From CAWJTN01 sp963845895 (lineage in GTDB: Bacteria; Patescibacteriota; Microgenomatia; UBA1406; GWC2-37-13), in assembly GCA_963845895.1 (NCBI GenBank), contig CAWJTN010000001.1, forward strand, positions 310,001 to 374,000: a DNA stretch of 64,000 nt, in the 5' to 3' direction. The notes under the pieces are model-generated. The model was not told the DNA's origin, ran no database searches, and was given only the letters and a program-made list of their open reading frames with translations. This document shows, piece by piece, positions 8,747 to 19,027 of this stretch; position 1 is the first letter of the stretch, and every line of letters begins with the position of its first letter. The position numbers and the translations under genes were made by a program.

Positions 8747-9793
8747 TACAATATAAAAAATATTCATCATCAAGAAAAATCCGATAATCCAATGTTTTAA
8801 ATCTATATTCGATTTATTCCCCCACTCTCCAACCAACCTAATATAAGGGTAATACGATAAAAGAAGTCCAATAAAAAAAAGATTAAATTTACCTATAAAT
8901 TCTTGATAAAAAGGAATTAGTGAAAATAAACTCAAAAAATACCAGGGCTGTATTTCTGACTTCAGTGAAAGATATAATAAAATAATTATTAGACATCCAA
9001 CAGCTAAGCTGTTAACAATTTTTTTGTCTTTAGTAATAAAAATTAATGGCAAAGTTATGTATTTTATTCCTGCTGACAAAACTAAAAATATTCTTGATAA
9101 AAGATTTTTTTTATTAAAAAGATAATAAATCCCAACTATAGCCAAACTTACTACTATCAAATCATTATGGGATGAAACCAGGCCTTCTATGATCACTAAT
9201 GGATTTGTAGCAAAAAAGATTGCCCACTTTTTATTTAACTTTTGTAAAAAATAAACAGCAATTAAATAGAAGAGAACAAACATTATTTTGAAAAGAAAAA
9301 AATCCAAAAAGAATTTTCCAAAGCTCAAAAAGGACGGCAAAAAAGTAATTAATAAAAAAGTAGGCCCATATGGATAAGTTCGATGAGTCCATTGCATAAA
9401 TCTAAGCCATTGATCTTTTGGAAAGTCGAGTGCTTTAAATAGATACGGGCTTTTATGATAAACCGTAACAATTTTGGCATCAAACATATAATTAAAAAAA
9501 TCATGTGAGAGAAAAGGGTAAGAAAAAACTAATATTAGGGCGATTATGAGAGAAAGCCTTAAAATATTGATTTTTTTATACTTCTTGATAAAAAAATAGT
9601 GAAAAATAAATAGAAGAGTTATTATAGTAAGATAAATCACCCAAGATAAATCTCTTCTGTAATATCCCAGATAAACCATTTTGTCTCTAAATAATACCCA
9701 CCACCAAGTTTGGAAAAAAGTAAGATTTGGATCGATCAATGCATAAGAATAAATTGTCAAAAAAAATATGACTGTTACATATGCAAATATCAT
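8696..9793 (-). CDS. GT87-like (DUF2029) polyprenyl-phosphate mannosyltransferase-type membrane protein
   Basis: This 365-residue protein has roughly ten membrane helices. The first outer loop contains YPFLSHDFFNYMFDAKIVTVYHKSPY, and a later segment reads SSHNDLIVVSLAIVGIYY followed by LSAGIKYITLPLIF. This arrangement (acidic loop, then HNDL and a K-Y/T-LP turn) is typical of alpha-mannosyltransferases of the GT87/PIG-M type. It is the last gene of a minus-strand series that starts near 14535. Only 6 bases separate it from the gene before it, and its end overlaps the convergent gene by 51 bases. Confidence 0.6.
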   Translation of the reverse strand: MIFAYVTVIFFLTIYSYALIDPNLTFFQTWWWVLFRDKMVYLGYYRRDLSWVIYLTIITLLFIFHYFFIKKYKKINILRLSLIIALILVFSYPFLSHDFFNYMFDAKIVTVYHKSPYLFKALDFPKDQWLRFMQWTHRTYPYGPTFLLITFLPSFLSFGKFFLDFFLFKIMFVLFYLIAVYFLQKLNKKWAIFFATNPLVIIEGLVSSHNDLIVVSLAIVGIYYLFNKKNLLSRIFLVLSAGIKYITLPLIFITKDKKIVNSLAVGCLIIILLYLSLKSEIQPWYFLSLFSLIPFYQEFIGKFNLFFIGLLLSYYPYIRLVGEWGNKSNIDLKHWIIGFFLMMNIFYIVLKQVINLKSVTISNKR

Positions 9794-9799
9794 ATTATG

Positions 9800-11317
9800 T
9801 CACTCTGGTTTGGTAACTATTGAATAACTATTATTTTTTTCAAGTACTTTAAAAGCAAATTTTTTCTTTTTTAAATCCTCCAAAACCCAATTATTAGTTA
9901 CACCAATTACTTTGCCATTATTTAAATTAAAAAGTTTAGTAAAAGTCTGAATATCATCCGATTCATAGACTAAACTTTTTATTGTTCTTCCTGAATAGAA
10001 AACAGCTATAGGTAGATAACTTATATCAACACAAATCTCTTTGTTGCTATATTTTGATAATCTTTTAGAAATTTCAACGTCATCTGGTATATATTTATTT
10101 TGTGGAAAAACTTCTTTCCAGAATCTTGAAATCTGAAGAATTGCAATTAAAATAAACACGAGTATATATAAATTTTGAAAAAAAAGTTTATATTGAGCTT
10201 TTATTACTTTCCCAAAACGACTTCTTACAAATTTAAATATATAATCATAAACTAGATAACCAATATCAAATAAAAAATAACTTATCATCAAAGATACAGG
10301 TAAATAAGTTGGAATAAGATGCCACAGTTCTGTTTTATCAGAGGTTAAAAAAGGATATAAAATCACAAAGTTCCATAAAAATAAAAATAAATAAACAAAA
10401 ATTTTTTTAAGTTCTAATGTAGATCTTTTTCTTAAAAACTTGAAAAGATAATAGAATAAACCAAAGATACCAAAAAATATACTTAATAGCCATAATTTAT
10501 ACCAAGCTCTTATGCCCATATTTATATAAAATAAGGATTGTTTAGCATTGATTTTAAAAAATGAAGAAAGAGGTTCATCTCTTGTTCCTTTCTGAATAAA
10601 AACATACTGGTAGAAATCAGAGTATTTTTGAATATTGAGATGATACCAAGGATAAACTACTATAAATAAAAAAAATAAACCAAGTAAAAAGCAAAAAATA
10701 TTTTTTTTGACGTTTATAATCTGTTTAAAATTTAAGTATAAAATAAGAGGTGCTGCAGAAACACCTACTAATGTTTTTGAAAGTATTAGAGAACCAAAAC
10801 TGAGCATTGCTAAAGGAAACCATTTAAAGTTTTTGGAAGATTTAATTGATAAATAAATTGTTAGTATAAAAAAGAAAACAAAAACTGATTCTAAATTACC
10901 TGATCTTACTCTAATCACATACCACACAGATGTTCCTAAAATTAAGGCAGCGACAAAACCGATCAGTTTCTTTCCAAATAATTCAATAGATGTTTTATAC
11001 ATTAACAAAATTGTAAGTACTCCCATTATTGCGGAAGGTAATCTAGTTGAAAACTCGCTAATTCCAAAAACTTTATAAGATAAAGCCATTAACCAAAATC
11101 CCATAGGAGGATGATCATAATATGGCTTACCGTTCCATATCATAAAAATATAGTCTCCTGTTTTAACCATTTGCTTTGCAATTTCTGCATACCAAGCCTC
11201 ATCCCAGCTGGCAAGTGTGTTATAATCTAATCGATAGAAGAAAAGAAAGCTAGAAAGTATAATTAAAATTATTACAAAAAAATTTTCTTTAATATATTTA
11301 ATTATCCTCATAATCAA
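9800..11317 (-). CDS. ArnT/PMT_2-family glycosyltransferase (GT83-like)
   Basis: The 505-residue protein carries the classical ArnT-like signature: one N-terminal helix, then SWDEAWYAEIAKQMVKTGDY (about residues 37-56) with the catalytic-loop DE, and YDHPPMGFWLMALSYKVFG about 10 residues later. The DHPP element and the following STRLPSAIMG are hallmarks of this family. Ten or so membrane helices follow, with a soluble C-terminal domain of ~110 residues. The enzyme should transfer a sugar from undecaprenyl phosphate on the outer face of the membrane. Two ATGs six bases apart (11317, 11311) are possible starts. Confidence 0.8.
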   Translation of the reverse strand: MIMRIIKYIKENFFVIILIILSSFLFFYRLDYNTLASWDEAWYAEIAKQMVKTGDYIFMIWNGKPYYDHPPMGFWLMALSYKVFGISEFSTRLPSAIMGVLTILLMYKTSIELFGKKLIGFVAALILGTSVWYVIRVRSGNLESVFVFFFILTIYLSIKSSKNFKWFPLAMLSFGSLILSKTLVGVSAAPLILYLNFKQIINVKKNIFCFLLGLFFLFIVVYPWYHLNIQKYSDFYQYVFIQKGTRDEPLSSFFKINAKQSLFYINMGIRAWYKLWLLSIFFGIFGLFYYLFKFLRKRSTLELKKIFVYLFLFLWNFVILYPFLTSDKTELWHLIPTYLPVSLMISYFLFDIGYLVYDYIFKFVRSRFGKVIKAQYKLFFQNLYILVFILIAILQISRFWKEVFPQNKYIPDDVEISKRLSKYSNKEICVDISYLPIAVFYSGRTIKSLVYESDDIQTFTKLFNLNNGKVIGVTNNWVLEDLKKKKFAFKVLEKNNSYSIVTKPE

Positions 11318-11374
11318 CTTCTTTCTTTTCTGCTATTTTAAAATAAAACCACCATACTTTCAAACATTCCTTTT

Positions 11375-12889
11375 CTACATCTTTACTCTTTTATATATTT
11401 CTGTTCCGTCCGGTATCTGCCAGATTTTGACAGTCTTATATTCTTTGTCAGGAGTACGATAATCAATAAAATCTCCCTTTAAGCTTAAGGATATTTTTGG
11501 AATGATTAAATAAACTAAATTGTTTTTGTTCACAATTGTGTTTGGATCAAACGAGAAAATTTTGTTATGTCTCCATCTAAACAAATAGGAATAGTCGTAG
11601 GTATAAATTGAAGGACTGTAAACAAATACTGTATAAGCATCTTTGCCTGCGTTCTGACTAACTGTATCAACAATATATTCTTTTGTTACTAAAGATGAAG
11701 AACTATAAGGATTGGCTTTAAAACTCTTCAGAAAAGAAATTGTTGTTATTAAAACTAGGTAAGTTACCCATACCAGCAACAATTTTTCTAAAAAAGATGC
11801 CCTATGAATGATGAGGCCGATCAGAAGAAGAAAGATAACCTCCGTACCTATAAAATGATAAGTCCAAACTGGGTTTTTTGCGGCAAGAAAAATAAACAAA
11901 ATAGCACAACTTGAGGTGAAAAGGGATAATCCAAGTTTTTTTTCTTGACTACGCAGTTTAATTTTTTTACTCCATAATAGCCAAAAAAAATATGCTAATC
12001 CGAAGATTTCCAATAAATACGCGCCTGGCCAATTATTTTTAAGTATAAAGCCAAACCTGCCAAAAAAAATTTCAAGAATTTCAACATGACTTAATCCTTT
12101 TATATTTACTACATTCCCGAATGTTGTCAAAGCTTTAAAGAAAATTTGACTCTGGTGGAATCCATGTCGATATTCAAAAAGAAAAAACGGTAAAAAAGTT
12201 ATAAAAACGCCCACCACGAAAAAAGTTGACAAAAAAAATCTACTACGAATAATCTTATTCGAATATTTTTGATTGGTCCACCAAATGGTTATAAAATCTA
12301 TAAAGAAAAAAAGAATGCTACCTAGTAGTACACCTATTCCGAGAGCCATATTAAAATTGATGATTAAACCTGCTGTTATTCCTATAAATCCTACTCTTAT
12401 ATAATTTTTCACACTTCCTTTTGTAAAGTCTGTAAAAATCATTAGGTAGATTAAGATTAAAAATAAAAGAGTTGCTAAATTCGGATTCCAAATTGTGGTA
12501 GCGTAACCAATACCATCACTGTAGATGAAGAACAACCAAACTAAAACAACAGTTCTTTTTCCAAGAATACTGGAAAATTTAAATAAAATAAAAGGAAAAA
12601 TTATGCAATAAGGAACTGTTGCTACAATTAAATCTACGATACGCGGATTTTTAGAAAAACTTAATACTAGACTTAAAAACCAAATCCAATACGGGCCGTA
12701 AAATATACCAGGAATACCTGACGGCTGACCAATTAGAGTTAATTTATGAAGGTTATCCCAAGCTAAAAGTAAATCTCTTGCAGGATCATACCAAAAAGAG
12801 AAACTTCCAGAAAAAACTGTCATTAAAAAAATGACTACAGGTAATAAGCAGACAAAAATTGTAGCCAAGATTAATAATGATTTTTTCAT
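11375..12889 (-). CDS. GT39-like membrane glycosyltransferase
   Basis: The 504-residue protein has a first helix followed by the loop FWYDPARDLLLAWDNL (about 33-48), then GIPGIFYGPYWIWFLSL. The same DxARD plus GIPGIF-GP pattern occurs in the gene at 14655, so the two are paralogues of a CPR GT-C group related to PMT/GT39. About ten membrane helices and a soluble C-terminal region of ~100 residues complete the protein. Its ATG overlaps the stop of the upstream gene (ATGA at 12886-12889 on the minus strand), so translation is probably coupled. Confidence 0.65.
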   Translation of the reverse strand: MKKSLLILATIFVCLLPVVIFLMTVFSGSFSFWYDPARDLLLAWDNLHKLTLIGQPSGIPGIFYGPYWIWFLSLVLSFSKNPRIVDLIVATVPYCIIFPFILFKFSSILGKRTVVLVWLFFIYSDGIGYATTIWNPNLATLLFLILIYLMIFTDFTKGSVKNYIRVGFIGITAGLIINFNMALGIGVLLGSILFFFIDFITIWWTNQKYSNKIIRSRFFLSTFFVVGVFITFLPFFLFEYRHGFHQSQIFFKALTTFGNVVNIKGLSHVEILEIFFGRFGFILKNNWPGAYLLEIFGLAYFFWLLWSKKIKLRSQEKKLGLSLFTSSCAILFIFLAAKNPVWTYHFIGTEVIFLLLIGLIIHRASFLEKLLLVWVTYLVLITTISFLKSFKANPYSSSSLVTKEYIVDTVSQNAGKDAYTVFVYSPSIYTYDYSYLFRWRHNKIFSFDPNTIVNKNNLVYLIIPKISLSLKGDFIDYRTPDKEYKTVKIWQIPDGTEIYKRVKM

Positions 12890-14535
12890 TTTTTGGTTTT
12901 TTTATTAAAAAACCTAGATAATAAAAAAAAAGTCGCTATCAGGGATGAAATCGATATCAAATCGGCAATCCACATAACGGCTGTTTTTGAATAATATATT
13001 TTTACATCATGCCTGCCTTTTGGAACTTGTGTTTCAAATATACCCTGCTTTGAAAATGTATAGTCTAATTTAGCCTTGATTCCGTCTATCGAAACATTCC
13101 AACCAGGAAAATAATATTTATATATAATCAAATTTGATTTTTTGCTTGTTTCGACTATCGCTTCGTAACTCATTTTATTACTTTTAATCAATTTTACTGT
13201 TCCGTCTTTTAAATCAATTTCTTTGTTAGGTTTAGCTCCAGCGCACTCTTTTACCCATACAGGAAGATATTCATCTCCCCATGAAGTCGCACAAATCCCA
13301 GTATCTTCAGCTGAATATTCGTAAAAATATGAGTAGGTCGCAGGTTTAAATGCTGGTAAATAATAAGATGTCGATAAAATCAGTAATATTACAAAAAAAT
13401 ACCTAAAAAAATAATTATTAATAAGCGACATTGAGATTCCTAATAAGTAAGGAAAAACGAATGAAAGTAGAATTAATAAACGCCATGGAAATTGAAAAAT
13501 TCTGCTAACAGGTAAGGTTATTTCCCATATAAATTTTAATAAAGTAGATTGTAATAAATATATAAAAATAGCAGCGCTAAACCAAAAAATAAACTCTTTC
13601 TTTAAGTTTTTTTTAATTTTACCAAATCTGATAAAGAAGATAATAATAAATAGTAACAAAATATAAAAAAAAATTCCTGAGAATCTTCCTTGTGGATTAA
13701 ATGGAATTTCAATCCGCATCAATTCTTTTAGTGGTTCAAGGTAGTTTAATACTTGGCCTGTATTTTGATTAGAATAGTTTACTTTAACAATATTTAAATA
13801 AAATAAGGAAGGCAACCAATAAAAAGCTGATAATAGAAAACCTAGTATAAAATTTATCCAAAAATCTACCTTTTTTAGATAAAAAACTATTCCTAAAAGT
13901 AAAATAAAAGTTGCTATGATCAATCCACTTATATTATGAGAAATAATGATCAGTGCAAGGAAAAATGCAAAAAGAGGACCACCAATACGTTTTTTTTCCA
14001 GCAAAAAAATACTTCCGATTAAACCTGGCAAAAATGCCATTGCCCAGGCTTCTCCAACTCCTCCACGAATATATATATCATAACCTCTAAATGGAAATAG
14101 GATATAAAAACATGTTGCTGCTATTGAAGATAGTCGATCCATTTTTTGGCGAACAGCATAATAAAATAAAAACGGACCTATCAAGAAAGGAAAAAAATAC
14201 ACCCATTTTGAGGCTACGATAAAACTTAATTTGGCAAAAATAACCAGAACCGACCCGATATAATAAACTAAGGGTGCATAAAAAAGATAAAGAGGATATC
14301 CAAAACCATGAGCAAGCTCCGCTGACCATCTCACTGGAAAATTATTCAACCAATTTCCTCTTTGAAGTTCTTTCACCATATATATAATTCTGACTGTAGT
14401 TATATCATCAATTGTTCTAAAAAAACCTTTATGGAAAAGTGCTCTGGAAGATAAAAAAATAAAAAAAAGTATAATAAGTAAATAAAGGAATTCTTTTTTA
14501 ATTAGTTCTGTTATTCTTTTTAATAAAGAAATCAT
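12886..14535 (-). CDS. Large membrane protein of the 6-PTPS-related/YfhO-like type
   Basis: About 549 residues with some eleven membrane helices. The first outer loop reads RWSAELAHGFGYPLYLFYAPL, followed later by DIYIRGGVGEAWAMAFLP. This pattern marks the 6-pyruvoyl-tetrahydropterin-synthase-related membrane domain family, which is not an enzyme of pterin synthesis and resembles YfhO and GT-C proteins. A beta-rich outer domain lies at the C-terminus before a last anchoring helix. I prefer the ATG at 14535 (MISLLKRITEL); an in-frame ATG at 14574 would add 13 residues. TATAAT lies two bases before the chosen ATG and another just after 14574, so the 5' end is unclear. It heads the minus-strand operon. 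Confidence 0.65.
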   Translation of the reverse strand: MISLLKRITELIKKEFLYLLIILFFIFLSSRALFHKGFFRTIDDITTVRIIYMVKELQRGNWLNNFPVRWSAELAHGFGYPLYLFYAPLVYYIGSVLVIFAKLSFIVASKWVYFFPFLIGPFLFYYAVRQKMDRLSSIAATCFYILFPFRGYDIYIRGGVGEAWAMAFLPGLIGSIFLLEKKRIGGPLFAFFLALIIISHNISGLIIATFILLLGIVFYLKKVDFWINFILGFLLSAFYWLPSLFYLNIVKVNYSNQNTGQVLNYLEPLKELMRIEIPFNPQGRFSGIFFYILLLFIIIFFIRFGKIKKNLKKEFIFWFSAAIFIYLLQSTLLKFIWEITLPVSRIFQFPWRLLILLSFVFPYLLGISMSLINNYFFRYFFVILLILSTSYYLPAFKPATYSYFYEYSAEDTGICATSWGDEYLPVWVKECAGAKPNKEIDLKDGTVKLIKSNKMSYEAIVETSKKSNLIIYKYYFPGWNVSIDGIKAKLDYTFSKQGIFETQVPKGRHDVKIYYSKTAVMWIADLISISSLIATFFLLSRFFNKKTKK

Positions 14536-14643
14536 GATTATAAATCTTCTCAACTTGACATTTATTATACACATTTGGTTTTCAAACTAATTAGTATATA
14601 TTTACTTTGAATTGATAAAATAGTTTAAATTAAAATCAATTCC

Positions 14644-14654
14644 TATAGTAACTT
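14644..14654 (+). promoter_or_regulatory. -10 box upstream of the GT39-like gene at 14655
   Basis: TATAGT at 14644-14649 is separated from the ATG at 14655 by five bases. This predicts a leaderless or near-leaderless mRNA for the plus-strand operon 14655-20637. The 120-base region between the divergent operons carries no other clear element. Confidence 0.4.
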
Positions 14655-16289
14655 ATGAAGAGAGTATATAAATTATTATTCAGAAAAGAATTTATTATTC
14701 TATACCTAATCTTTTTAGTGGGTTTTTTTTTGAGAACATATAGGTTATGGGATAATATTATTTTCTCCTATGATCAAGCCAGAGATGCCCAACGCATATA
14801 TGATATGATCTACTTAAAGCATCTAAAAATTGTAGGTCCGGAAACAGATATTCCAGGCATATTTAATGGTCCACTTTATTATTATTTATTAGCACCCGTT
14901 TATTTTATTTTTAAATTTGACCCAAACTATGTAGCTTTATTCCTAGTACTCATAAATTTATCGACATTATTCTTAATTTATCTTCTGGCGGAAATGATTT
15001 TTAAAGATAAACGCGTCGGTTTAATCTCCGCCTTTCTTTGGTCTATCTCATTTGAACAATCTAATTTTGCTAAATATATCTCTAATGCTTCTCTCATAAG
15101 CATTAGTACAATTTTATTCTTTTTTGGATTAGCCCTTTATATTTTTAAAAAAAAAGATATTGGCCTGACAATTAGTATTATTGGACTAGCAAGCTCTATT
15201 CATTTTAATTTTTATTTAGTTTACTTAATAATATTTTATTTTATTTACTACTATGTTTTTTTACCCAAAATTAATATTCGACATGTTCTTACCAATTTGT
15301 TTTTATTGATTCTTCTGCTAAGTTCTTTTTTCATTGCAGAAATTAAATTTCATTTCTCAGGTGTAAAAGCATTGACAAGTTATTTTTTTAATATCTCTAT
15401 TCCAACTACAATAATCGAGGGACTATCTAACTATTTACAAAAATTATCAGAAACATTTTATTACTCTTTTTTTTCGTTTAATCACTTTATTGGTTTGGGT
15501 TTGTTATTCTTTTTCCTATTATTAATTGTTAGGAAAGAACGGAAATCAGAAATTATTTTTTTAGGAATATGGCTTTTCTCAACTCTTCCGCTTTTTGGTT
15601 TTAAATCTGGTGTAATAACGGTACCCGTCATAAATGCATCAATATTCGGCGCAACTACACTAGTAGTAGCCGGAGGAATTTATGAACTATTAAAATTAAA
15701 TAAAAATTCTTGGTTATTAGCTTTATTTTTTTTAGTGCTTTTTTCATTATCTAATTTAATACTCTATTCCAAAAACCAATTCTTGAATTACCAAGCTCTA
15801 GGTCAGAAAGCAATGTTCTTAAGCTACGAAAAAAAATTAATTGATTACACTTATCAAAAAACTAATAATAATAAATTTAGCATCTGCGCAATATCTGAAC
15901 CTCTTTTCATAAATACTTTGTGGTCTTATTTATATAATTATTATGGAAAAAATAAATATGGTTACATACCTTATTGGAGTGGAGTCCAACAGTACTTGAA
16001 TAATAACTATCTACCCTATGACAAAGAGAGAGTAGAAACTAGATATTTAATACTTGAAGGGCAAGGAGGTATTCCGGACTACGCTACAAAAGGAACAATT
16101 TTCTCTGAAGATCAAGTTTCGTATATTGAGAATGAGAAAAAGTTTGGCCTTATGATTGTCCAAAAAAGAAAATTAACTACTAATAAAAATCTCTTAAAAG
16201 ATTCGCAAAATTTAAAACCCAGTGAAGTCTCATGGCTGGAAAGTGTAACAAAAATTGATAGTAGATACTCTTGTTGGTTTAACTATTGA
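14655..16289 (+). CDS. GT39-like membrane glycosyltransferase
   Basis: This 544-residue protein has an N-terminal helix and the loop FSYDQARDAQRIYDMIYLKH (about 38-57) followed by GPETDIPGIFNGPLYYYLLAP. The acidic DQARD loop matches the GT-C catalytic-loop position and is shared with the minus-strand gene at 11375. About ten membrane segments and a ~150-residue soluble C-terminal domain follow. It opens a five-gene plus-strand operon of glycosyltransferases. Transfer from a lipid-linked sugar at the outer membrane face is inferred from the family; the acceptor is unknown. Confidence 0.7.
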   Translation: MKRVYKLLFRKEFIILYLIFLVGFFLRTYRLWDNIIFSYDQARDAQRIYDMIYLKHLKIVGPETDIPGIFNGPLYYYLLAPVYFIFKFDPNYVALFLVLINLSTLFLIYLLAEMIFKDKRVGLISAFLWSISFEQSNFAKYISNASLISISTILFFFGLALYIFKKKDIGLTISIIGLASSIHFNFYLVYLIIFYFIYYYVFLPKINIRHVLTNLFLLILLLSSFFIAEIKFHFSGVKALTSYFFNISIPTTIIEGLSNYLQKLSETFYYSFFSFNHFIGLGLLFFFLLLIVRKERKSEIIFLGIWLFSTLPLFGFKSGVITVPVINASIFGATTLVVAGGIYELLKLNKNSWLLALFFLVLFSLSNLILYSKNQFLNYQALGQKAMFLSYEKKLIDYTYQKTNNNKFSICAISEPLFINTLWSYLYNYYGKNKYGYIPYWSGVQQYLNNNYLPYDKERVETRYLILEGQGGIPDYATKGTIFSEDQVSYIENEKKFGLMIVQKRKLTTNKNLLKDSQNLKPSEVSWLESVTKIDSRYSCWFNY

Positions 16290-17095
16290 ATATGAAAGAC
16301 CTGACTGTTTTAATTAACACTTTCAATGAGGAAAAAAATATTCGAGAGTGCATAAATTCTGTCCAATTTCTACAGAGCAAAATAATTGTCGTCGACATGC
16401 ACAGTAATGATGACACAGTAAAATTAGCTCAAAGATTAGGAGCACAAATATATAATTTCACTCATACATCTTATGTTGAACCATCAAGAAAATTTGCTAT
16501 TGATAAAGCTGAGACTGACTGGGTTTTAATTTTAGACGCAGATGAAAGAATAACGAAAGAATTGGCCGATGAGATTCTGAAATCCATCTCCGCTAAAGCT
16601 TCGATGGGCAAGCAAGTTCAGGATAACAAATACACTCATTACAAGGTGCCAAGAAAAAATATATTTGCTACAGTTAGATGGTTAAAACATGGTGGTTGGT
16701 GGCCTGATTATCAGATTAGGTTAATAAATAAGCAGTACTTTAAAACTTGGCCAAAAGAAATACATTCAACACCTGCAATAGAAGGAAAAGCTGGGATATT
16801 AAAAAATCCAATAGTTCATTATTTTCATGGGGATCTGGAATCTATGGTTGAAAAGACAATTATCTTTGAGGATATCGAATCAGATTTATTATTAAAAGCT
16901 GATAAAAATGTAAACACTCTAACTTTTTTTAGGAAATTTATGGGAGAATTGTATAGAAGGCTTATTAAAAACTTGGGTTTTCTAGATGGAGAAATTGGTA
17001 TAATTGAGTCTATTTACCAAGCTTTTTCAAAGACTATCACCTATTTGTTTTTATATGAGAAAAAAAAACATAGCGCTCTACGACCCTTACCTTAA
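16286..17095 (+). CDS. Family 2 glycosyltransferase, WaaE-like
   Basis: The enzyme is about 267-269 residues long. It starts either at TTG 16286, which overlaps the previous stop as TTGA, or more conventionally at ATG 16292. Motifs are TVLINTFNEEKNI at the N-terminus, LDADERI with aspartates at residues 82 and 84 (ATG numbering), and HGGWWPDYQIRLINK near 135, the hallmark of WaaE/KdtX-type enzymes. It is a paralogue of the gene at 620. The last 41 bases overlap the start of the GT4 gene in another frame. It is cytoplasmic and probably builds the same lipid-linked glycan as its neighbours. Confidence 0.85.
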   Translation: MNMKDLTVLINTFNEEKNIRECINSVQFLQSKIIVVDMHSNDDTVKLAQRLGAQIYNFTHTSYVEPSRKFAIDKAETDWVLILDADERITKELADEILKSISAKASMGKQVQDNKYTHYKVPRKNIFATVRWLKHGGWWPDYQIRLINKQYFKTWPKEIHSTPAIEGKAGILKNPIVHYFHGDLESMVEKTIIFEDIESDLLLKADKNVNTLTFFRKFMGELYRRLIKNLGFLDGEIGIIESIYQAFSKTITYLFLYEKKKHSALRPLP

Positions 17096-18143
17096 CACCT
17101 TAGGTGGTGGTGAAAAACACATTCTCTCAATTCTTAGAGTATTAAAAGATGAAGATTACGAAATCACGATCTTTTGGGACAAGAAATTACAACAAGAAAT
17201 CAATCAGAGATTCTCACTATTTCATAACATTATAATGGAGTGGCTTCCAAATATTTTTAAGCCTGCTAACTCATTACTTAATAAACTAAGAATACTAATA
17301 AATTTTGATATGTTTTTTTATATTACAGATGGAAGTTATTTCTTTTCAACTGCTAAGAAAAATTTTGTCTTTTGTATGGTTCCTAAAAAAGAATTATATA
17401 AAATGACGGTTTTAAATAGAATAAAGACCTTAAACTATAATTTTATTGCAAACTCTCGTTTCACTCAAAGTTGGCTCAAGAAATGGGGAATTAAATCATC
17501 CGTAATTTATCCATATATAAATCAGGATATTATTGATTTAAAAGTCGGAGAATTAAAAAAAGATAAAATTATTTTATCAGTGGGTAGATTTTATAGTCAT
17601 TTACATTCTAAAAAACAGTCCGAAATCATAAATCTGTTCAAGCAACTTAGACAAAATAACACTTTGTTTAAAGAGTTTAAACTAATTTTAGCAGGCGGAC
17701 TAAAGAATGAGGATAAAACTTATTTTGAGAAATTAAGATCGCAGATAAAAAATGACTCAAATATTATTTTAAAAACAAATATTTCGTATGAAAAATTAAT
17801 AGATTTGTACAAAAAGTCTTTATTTTATCTTCATTTAACTGGATTTAAGGTTGACGAAAATAAAAATCCAGAATTTGTTGAACATCTAGGAATCGCACCA
17901 CTTGAAGCAATGTCGTCTGGATGTATTACATTTGCATATAATGCAGGTGGTCCTAAGGAAATCATTAAAGACGGATTTACTGGTTTTTTATTTAACAACA
18001 AGAGTGAACTTTTCGGCAAAATGGATGCAATCCTTAAAAATACCGATAGACAAGAAAAAATGAAGATTGAGGCTAAAAAATTTGTTGTGAAAAATTTTTC
18101 TTATGGAGTTTTTAAACAACGAGTTAAACAAATTATCCTATGA
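17055..18143 (+). CDS. Family 4 glycosyltransferase (ALG11-like)
   Basis: This 362-residue GT-B enzyme begins MRKKNIALYDPYLNTLGGGE, where the GGGE loop binds the acceptor side, and contains FVEHLGIAPLEAMSSGC with the E-x7-E motif that contacts the nucleotide-sugar donor, followed by NAGGPKEII. These are standard GT4 features, and the N-terminus resembles eukaryotic ALG11 mannosyltransferases. I chose ATG 17055 because the conserved core starts directly after it; an upstream ATG at 17004 would translate coding sequence of the preceding gene. The start lies inside the upstream gene and the stop overlaps the next start as ATGA. Confidence 0.85.
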   Translation: MRKKNIALYDPYLNTLGGGEKHILSILRVLKDEDYEITIFWDKKLQQEINQRFSLFHNIIMEWLPNIFKPANSLLNKLRILINFDMFFYITDGSYFFSTAKKNFVFCMVPKKELYKMTVLNRIKTLNYNFIANSRFTQSWLKKWGIKSSVIYPYINQDIIDLKVGELKKDKIILSVGRFYSHLHSKKQSEIINLFKQLRQNNTLFKEFKLILAGGLKNEDKTYFEKLRSQIKNDSNIILKTNISYEKLIDLYKKSLFYLHLTGFKVDENKNPEFVEHLGIAPLEAMSSGCITFAYNAGGPKEIIKDGFTGFLFNNKSELFGKMDAILKNTDRQEKMKIEAKKFVVKNFSYGVFKQRVKQIIL

Positions 18144-19027
18144 TTTCAGTTATCATTCCTACTTTTAAGAATAAAAAACAGTTCTTACATAATCTTAAAC
18201 TTAATTTAAGTTATTTGGATGATTGTGAATTAATTATCGTAAATGATAATCCTGATGTAAGTTTAAAAAAAGAACTTAAAGAATACAACAATCTTAATCT
18301 TATTGAGAATAAAAAAAACCTTGGATTTGGTCCCAGCGTAAATGAAGGAGTTAAAAAGGCAAAAAACAATTTAATAATGCTTTTAAATGACGACGTCTTA
18401 TTGTTAAATGATAGTTATAAATTAGCAATCGAAGAATTTAAGAAGAATCGATCACTTTTTGCTGTCAGTTTTACCCAAAAAGAAAAAAATAATGAAATTG
18501 TCGGAAAAAATAAAATAGTTTGGAGGTACGGTTTATTCTACCATCTAAAATCTAAGAATTTAAAACCTGGTATCAATGCTTGGGCAGAAGGTGGTGCTTC
18601 TTTAGTAGATAAGAAAAAATTTCTTATACTTAAAGGTTTCGATAATATTTATAAACCTTTTTATTGGGAAGATGTAGATTTGTCATATAGAGCTTGGAAA
18701 CTAGGATATAGAATAGTTTTTAATCCAAATATTATTGTTGAACATCATCATGAATCAACAATCGGAAAACTATTTTCAAAAGAATACGTAAAAAAAACAG
18801 CTTACCGAAATCAATTTTTATTTATCTGGAAAAATATAAGCGGATTATTGCTCTTTAAACATATTATTTTGCTCGCTTATAATTTGCTTTATTATTCTTT
18901 GCTTAAAAGAGAAAAAGAATTTTTAGTTGGGTTTATTGAAGCAATTAAAATGTTAGGGCAAATTGATAGAACGGAAAAATATAAAACAAGCGACGCTGAA
19001 TTATTGAGATTATTCAAGTATGAATAA
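18140..19027 (+). CDS. Family 2 glycosyltransferase
   Basis: The 295-residue enzyme shows ISVIIPTFKNK at the N-terminus, NDD at residues 83-85 as the metal-binding motif, WAEGGASLVDKKKF near 153, and FYWEDVDLSYRAWKLG near 175 with the catalytic acidic pair. A C-terminal hydrophobic stretch (HIILLAYNLLYYSLL) may dock it on the membrane. It overlaps the GT4 stop by four bases and its own stop overlaps the next start as ATGAATAA, the same junction seen at 620-627. It belongs to the rhamnosyl/galactosyl-transferase-like GT2 branch; specificity cannot be assigned. Confidence 0.85.
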   Translation: MISVIIPTFKNKKQFLHNLKLNLSYLDDCELIIVNDNPDVSLKKELKEYNNLNLIENKKNLGFGPSVNEGVKKAKNNLIMLLNDDVLLLNDSYKLAIEEFKKNRSLFAVSFTQKEKNNEIVGKNKIVWRYGLFYHLKSKNLKPGINAWAEGGASLVDKKKFLILKGFDNIYKPFYWEDVDLSYRAWKLGYRIVFNPNIIVEHHHESTIGKLFSKEYVKKTAYRNQFLFIWKNISGLLLFKHIILLAYNLLYYSLLKREKEFLVGFIEAIKMLGQIDRTEKYKTSDAELLRLFKYE